Positions 5,736 through 9,294 of a DNA stretch of 9,294 nt are shown here, one piece after another (position 1 is the stretch's first letter; the number at the start of each line of letters is the position of its first letter). The DNA is from JANQPA01 sp964628385 (GTDB lineage Bacteria; Bacteroidota; Bacteroidia; Chitinophagales; Saprospiraceae): assembly GCA_964628385.1 (NCBI GenBank), contig CAZVOD010000124.1:1-9294 (forward strand), given 5' to 3'. The notes below the pieces were generated by a model that was not told where the DNA came from, made no database searches, and saw only the letters and a program-made list of their open reading frames with translations. A program made the position numbers and the translations under genes.

Positions 5736-7019
5736 TTACAGGTCAAGTAGCAAAGTAACAGGATCCTCTAATAGCTCTTTAACCTTCATCAGAAAGGTCA
5801 CAGAAGAACTTCCATCGATCACCCGGTGATCATAGGAAAGTGCTAGGTACATCATTGGCCGAATTTCTACCGTCCCGTTGATCGCCATGGGGCGCTGCTT
5901 AATTCCGTGCATCCCCAGGATAGCAGATTGAGGTTCGTTCAGAATGGGCGTACTGATCAACGACCCAAAGATACCTCCGTTAGTAATAGTGAAAGTACCA
6001 CCGGACATTTCTTCCAAAGTAAGCGTTCCTTTTCTGGCTTTATCTGCCAACTCCTTAATCTTGTATTCTATTTGTGCAAAATTGAGCGACTCTACGTTTT
6101 TTATCGGCGGAACAACCAAGCCACTAGGTGTAGAAATAGCGATTGAGATATCCGCATAGTCATGGTAAACCAACTCATTTTCATCGAGTTTGGCATTTAC
6201 TTCCGGCATTTCTATAAGCACTTTGGCACAAGCTTTAGCAAATAGAGACATAAAGCCAAGTTTAATGCCGTATTTTTCCACAAATTTATCCTGATATTTT
6301 TTCCGAAGTGCCATTACTTCCTTAAGGTCTACCTCGTTGAAAGTAGTTAGCATGGCTGTTTCGTTCTTTGCACTGACCAGGCGCTTGGCGATGGTACGGC
6401 GCATACGAGACATTTTCTTTCTGGAAGTTTCGCGGCTGAATGGCCCCGCTGCTGTGATAGGAGGCATGGAGGTAGCCTTTTCTTCCTGAGCAGGTTGGCG
6501 GGCTGGTTCGGGCTGAGGCTGAGCAGGCGGTTGAGTACTTTTATCTTGGACGGCTTTCATAGCATCCTCTTTTAGGATACGTCCGTCACGTCCTGTACCT
6601 TGTACCTGATTAGCCGGAATATCATTTTCTTTGAGGATTTTGGCTGCGGCCGGAGAGGGATGCCCCGTAGCATAGTTATTACTAGCAGGAGTTGGTGCGA
6701 CTGCCTGTTCTTCTTTTGCTGCCTCTTTGTTTTCTGCCGGAGCAGGCGTATCCGGTTTTGGTTCTTCGGCTTCGGCTGACACGCTGGTGTCGATCCTGGC
6801 CACCAAAGCGCCAATCTCCAGATCATCCCCTTCCGCTACAACGTGTATCAATTTGCCGGATGCTTCAGCAGGAAATTCAAGTGTAGCTTTATCGGATTCG
6901 AACTCACAAATGGGTTCGTCTAATTTGATTATTTCTCCATCTTCTTTCAACCATTGAGATAGAGTAACTTCTGTTACGGATTCCCCAATCACAGGAACCT
7001 TCATTTCAACAATGCTCAT
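5736..7019 (-). CDS. sucB: dihydrolipoyllysine-residue succinyltransferase, E2 of 2-oxoglutarate dehydrogenase
   Basis: The enzyme moves the succinyl group from E1-bound thiamine diphosphate, via its lipoyl arm, to CoA in the TCA cycle (cytoplasm; core of the 2-oxoglutarate dehydrogenase complex). Numbered from the chosen Met, residues 1-77 are the lipoyl domain (VPVIGESVTEV, lipoyl Lys44 in ESDKATLEF). An Ala/Pro/Glu-rich linker follows (80-118), then the E1/E3-binding domain (about 121-156, SPAAAKILKEN, GTGRDGRILKED), a second Pro/Gln-rich linker (160-190) and the acyltransferase domain (about 200-427) with YDHRVIDG, His398 and Asp402. The linkers and total length (427) are normal. The N-terminal GESVTE motif and overall form favour succinyl- over acetyltransferase. 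I chose ATG 7017-7019 because MSIVEMKVPVIGES is the usual start; an in-frame ATG at 7044-7046 would add nine residues. E1 is not adjacent. Confidence 0.93.
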   Translation of the reverse strand: MSIVEMKVPVIGESVTEVTLSQWLKEDGEIIKLDEPICEFESDKATLEFPAEASGKLIHVVAEGDDLEIGALVARIDTSVSAEAEEPKPDTPAPAENKEAAKEEQAVAPTPASNNYATGHPSPAAAKILKENDIPANQVQGTGRDGRILKEDAMKAVQDKSTQPPAQPQPEPARQPAQEEKATSMPPITAAGPFSRETSRKKMSRMRRTIAKRLVSAKNETAMLTTFNEVDLKEVMALRKKYQDKFVEKYGIKLGFMSLFAKACAKVLIEMPEVNAKLDENELVYHDYADISIAISTPSGLVVPPIKNVESLNFAQIEYKIKELADKARKGTLTLEEMSGGTFTITNGGIFGSLISTPILNEPQSAILGMHGIKQRPMAINGTVEIRPMMYLALSYDHRVIDGSSSVTFLMKVKELLEDPVTLLLDL

Positions 7020-7136
7020 ATTTAGGCGTAGTATAAGTTGGTTCAATAAATTTTCGTTCTCGTTTTGGTAGCAATAGCCGCATCAAAAAAGGGGACAACC
7101 TGATCAACAGCGCCCTAACCTGGCTTTTATGCTGAC

Positions 7137-8018
7137 TTATTTATTCTCGTAAGCATACTTAAAGATGCGACCAACCCCTCCGTCTCCTTCAGTTGCAATA
7201 TATAAAGTGCCATCCTCTTCAAAACAAATACCTTCCGGCTGTGGATGATATTTTTTCCTGAGCTTTTCGATGTGTCGGATCTCCCCTTCAGGAGTAACAA
7301 TCACCAATAATCTACCGGCAGTTGATAAAATGTAAAAGTCATTAGTTTTAGGGTGAATAGCAATACCTGAAGGACTAAAGGTAAACTTTGATTCATTGGG
7401 ATTAAAAAACTCTAGCAAATCATCCAGCTTACGAATCAATGGGCTGGTATCCAGATAGTCTCTTATGGATTTCAGGCTTATTAATAGTGCCGGTTCTTTT
7501 TCAAGTTTTTTGTTAAATAAATTAAAAGCATAAAATGCCTTGACATAATCAAACTCATCCCCATCGCCGGCTTTTCCTTTACAGGCCAACAACAATCGGT
7601 TATTTCTTTTATCATAGGCCAGGCCTTCCACATCATAACCCTCATCAAGGAAATCATTATATTTTTCCTCATTCTGATCTTCTTTGCCCAAATTAGTTAC
7701 CTCCGATAAAGTTCCGGTACTTTTTACTATATAAAAAACATCATTTACCACTTCGACGCCTTCGTAGTCCGCATCTTTTCCAAAATCAATCTGCTCCCTG
7801 AGCAAACCATACTTTTTATCCAACAAATAAATAGCTCCTTCCTCGTCTTGTATGGCTACAATATAATCACCGTGAATACTCAATCCCGATATTTCCTCCA
7901 ATTCGGGAGCCATGTTAAAAATAGAGATCGGTTTTTCCATATCGTATGGCAATATGAAACCCTGAGCATGAACAAATGCGGACCACATCAATAGCAATAA
8001 AATGGGTAAAACCTTCAT
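7137..8018 (-). CDS. secreted SdiA-regulated-type beta-propeller protein
   Basis: The 293-residue protein has a clear signal peptide (1-19, VHAQ at the cleavage site) and then a repeat pattern typical of the SdiA-regulated/YjiK-like propeller family. Acidic-Gly turns recur: LEEISGLS (40-47), DADYEGVEVV (82-91), YDVEGLAYD (128-136), FSPSGIAIHP (214-223) and HPQPEGICFEEDGTLYIATEG (258-278; the last is the best conserved). No sorting tail or lipobox is seen, so it is probably periplasmic. The biochemical role of this family is unknown; the name comes from one E. coli relative and does not imply quorum sensing here. It lies between lgt (91-bp gap) and the E2 gene (117 bp to its chosen start) on the same strand, with no strong terminator on either side, so co-transcription is possible. 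Confidence 0.82.
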   Translation of the reverse strand: MKVLPILLLLMWSAFVHAQGFILPYDMEKPISIFNMAPELEEISGLSIHGDYIVAIQDEEGAIYLLDKKYGLLREQIDFGKDADYEGVEVVNDVFYIVKSTGTLSEVTNLGKEDQNEEKYNDFLDEGYDVEGLAYDKRNNRLLLACKGKAGDGDEFDYVKAFYAFNLFNKKLEKEPALLISLKSIRDYLDTSPLIRKLDDLLEFFNPNESKFTFSPSGIAIHPKTNDFYILSTAGRLLVIVTPEGEIRHIEKLRKKYHPQPEGICFEEDGTLYIATEGDGGVGRIFKYAYENK

Positions 8019-8109
8019 AATTTTATTTTAAATATACAATCCGGACTTGCTAGCTACCCGGCTACTCGCCTTTAAACGTTCAGGTCAATAGAACGTAGCT
8101 AATGACCGG

Positions 8110-8955
8110 TTATTTCTTCTTCTTAACAACAGAACCCTTTTTTTCACTATCAGTTTTGGGAGCCGGACGAAATACAAAATACAATCCCGCCAGAATGAAG
8201 GGAATACTTAGCAATTGTCCGGTACTCAGCGCATTATCAATAGCTTCTTCAAAGCCACCCTGGGCTTTTTTGAAGGGTTCAAGAACGAAGCGGATTCCCA
8301 TGATCAGGATTAGAAACAGTCCAAATATAAAACCTTGCTTTTTTACCAAAGAGGTATTCCAGTATATGTAGTACAGAATAAAGAAAATGATCAGATAGCT
8401 CAATGATTCGTATAGCTGCACCGGATGCCTGGGTACTTCATCAATGCGCTCAAAAATAAACGCCCAGGGTAATCCTTCTCCGGCGGGCTTGCCATAAATT
8501 TCTGAGTTCATCAAATTTCCCAGCCGAATAAAACAGCCGGCGAGAGCCGTAGGAACAACCACTTTATCCAATATCCAAAGAATTGATTTTTTACTTACAT
8601 TTCTGGAAAAAATATACAGGGAAATGATAATACCGATGGCTCCACCGTGGGAAGCTAATCCACCCTTCCAGATTTGAGGAATTTCCGACAGATGCTGCGA
8701 GTAATAGTCCCAATCGTAGAAGAAGACATGGCCTAGCCTTGCGCCAATAACGGCACCAGCTACGACATACACAAAAGCTTTATCCAACCAGGCTTCCGGT
8801 GCATTTTCTGCGGCAAACATCCGTTTAACCATAAACAATCCCAAAAGGAATCCCAGTGCGAATAACAAACCATACCAACGCAAAGAAAAAGGTCCCAGCT
8901 CTACAATTACAGGGCTGACGTTCCATCTTATAGCCAGAAAGATCAATGTAAGCAT
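8110..8955 (-). CDS. lgt: prolipoprotein diacylglyceryl transferase
   Basis: Lgt transfers diacylglycerol from phosphatidylglycerol to the lipobox cysteine of prolipoproteins, the first step of lipoprotein maturation, in the inner membrane. From the chosen Met the protein has 281 residues and about seven membrane segments. Family motifs, in order: GPFSLRWYGLLFALGF (21-36), ARLGHVFFYD (72-81), GGLASHGGAIG (98-108, with essential His103), IRLGNLMNSEIYGKP (143-157; Arg144 and Glu152 of the signature), RHPVQLYE (176-183) and IRFVLEPF (221-228; Arg222 and Glu226). It ends in a basic tail, KKGSVVKKKK. An in-frame ATG at 9055-9057 would add 34 residues (MGLIFRKNTV on) that are polar, lie before the first conserved segment and run through a palindrome; ATG 8953-8955 matches the usual Lgt start and is preferred. 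Confidence 0.93.
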   Translation of the reverse strand: MLTLIFLAIRWNVSPVIVELGPFSLRWYGLLFALGFLLGLFMVKRMFAAENAPEAWLDKAFVYVVAGAVIGARLGHVFFYDWDYYSQHLSEIPQIWKGGLASHGGAIGIIISLYIFSRNVSKKSILWILDKVVVPTALAGCFIRLGNLMNSEIYGKPAGEGLPWAFIFERIDEVPRHPVQLYESLSYLIIFFILYYIYWNTSLVKKQGFIFGLFLILIMGIRFVLEPFKKAQGGFEEAIDNALSTGQLLSIPFILAGLYFVFRPAPKTDSEKKGSVVKKKK

Positions 8956-8988
8956 CTTAAAAGAAAATTTACTGTATAATAGATTTCC

Positions 8989-9006
8989 AACAATATTAGT
9001 ATTGTT
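8989..9006. promoter_or_regulatory. 18-bp palindrome upstream of lgt
   Basis: AACAATA (8989-8995) and TATTGTT (9000-9006) form a perfect dyad around TTAG, 34 bases before the preferred lgt ATG. Its place fits an operator or a 5'-UTR hairpin. No complete promoter was found beside it. The regulator, if any, is unknown. Confidence 0.3.
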
Positions 9007-9057
9007 TAAGGGATTTGAAAGATTATGAACGGTATTTTTTCTAAAAATTAACCCCAC

Positions 9058-9245
9058 TTAAAAAGACGCTGGCCGCTCGCACTCGCGGAAAGTAGCAGGC
9101 AGCATCCCGAAATAATATCTAAAGGACCGAAAAGTACACCTAATCATTACTAACCTACAGGCTATCTTTAAAGCCAACCTTCCGCGTTGACCTTCAGCTT
9201 TCATAACAGATAAAAGAGCAGTAGCCTGACCAGTCAATATTTAGA
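9058..9245. other. intergenic DNA between lgt and the right-edge leader signal
   Basis: I see no ORF with coding character here. The stretch 9068-9088 is GC-richer, with a small CCGC/GCGG dyad, and 9162-9177 holds a weak GGCT/AGCC dyad. A TTGACC at 9187-9192 could be a promoter part, but no matching downstream element was found. Confidence 0.4.
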
Positions 9246-9280
9246 GATGCTATGTTAGCATCCAAATAGTTCTTTGAAAA
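9246..9280 (+). promoter_or_regulatory. boxB-like hairpin plus boxA-like antitermination sequence, probable rRNA operon leader
   Basis: GATGCTA (9246-9252) and TAGCATC (9256-9262) form a perfect 7-bp hairpin with a TGT loop. Seven bases later comes GTTCTTTGAAAA (9269-9280), close to the boxA consensus (E. coli TGCTCTTTAACA) and to the TTCTTTGA sequence common before 16S rRNA genes in Bacteroidota. Hairpin then boxA is the classic order in rrn leaders. A 16S rRNA gene would then start beyond the right edge on the plus strand. The rRNA promoter itself was not found. Confidence 0.45.
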
Positions 9281-9294
9281 AATTGTAGATTAGC

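Noticed and set aside
6572..6957. Overlapping ORFs in the lipoyl/linker region of the E2 gene
   Set aside because: They arise from the repetitive Pro/Ala/Glu-rich linker codons read in other frames; no independent coding signal.
1..9294. CRISPR array, insertion sequence, phage or defence system
   Set aside because: No spaced direct repeats, terminal inverted repeats, transposase, integrase, nuclease or toxin-antitoxin pair could be found in the readable frames.

Overview
The window (about 43% G+C by eye) looks like chromosomal DNA from a member of the Bacteroidota, probably in the Cytophagales range. Three things point there: a type IX secretion (Por) C-terminal sorting domain on the large secreted protein; promoter-like sequences of the Bacteroidota type (TTTG about 20 bp before TAnnTTTG); and starts that lack strong Shine-Dalgarno sequences. 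No phage, transposon, integrase, CRISPR array or tRNA is visible, and the coding genes are mostly ordinary chromosomal ones.

Layout. The left end (69-656, +) holds the wreck of a secreted serine hydrolase of the beta-lactamase/LACTB family. Its N-terminal SxxK part and its C-terminal HSGG part survive, but the middle of the protein is gone and the remains lie in different frames. A strong bidirectional terminator (668-704) separates it from a convergent minus-strand gene (711-3881) for a 1056-residue exported beta-propeller protein. In that protein a phytase-like/esterase-like domain is nested inside a 'choice-of-anchor I' propeller, and a T9SS tail follows. Upstream, also on minus, is an XRE helix-turn-helix/cupin regulator (4046-4639) with an operator-like inverted repeat before it.

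The 370-bp stretch 4640-5009 has no conventional gene but is dense in signals. It holds a nested hairpin or operator, a further foldable segment ending in a terminator (4802-4836), and then a compact plus-strand unit. That unit has a near-perfect Bacteroidota promoter (4868-4899), a 9-bp perfect hairpin (4912-4937), a 10-codon ORF (4952-4984) and an intrinsic terminator (4983-5010). It is the best candidate here for something undescribed: a small RNA of about 105 nt or a micropeptide gene.

The right half is all on the minus strand: an unrecognised five-segment membrane protein (5010-5519); the 2-oxoglutarate dehydrogenase E2 subunit (5736-7019), without its E1 partner next to it; a secreted SdiA-regulated-type propeller protein (7137-8018); and prolipoprotein diacylglyceryl transferase Lgt (8110-8955). 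The last 50 bases carry a hairpin followed by a boxA-like sequence on the plus strand, which suggests that an rRNA operon may begin just beyond the right edge.

How the genes relate: E2 serves the TCA cycle in the cytoplasm, Lgt serves lipoprotein maturation in the inner membrane, and the two propeller proteins work outside the inner membrane. Apart from a possible SdiA-type gene/E2 co-transcript (90-102 bp gap, no terminator seen), nothing shows that these genes form one pathway.
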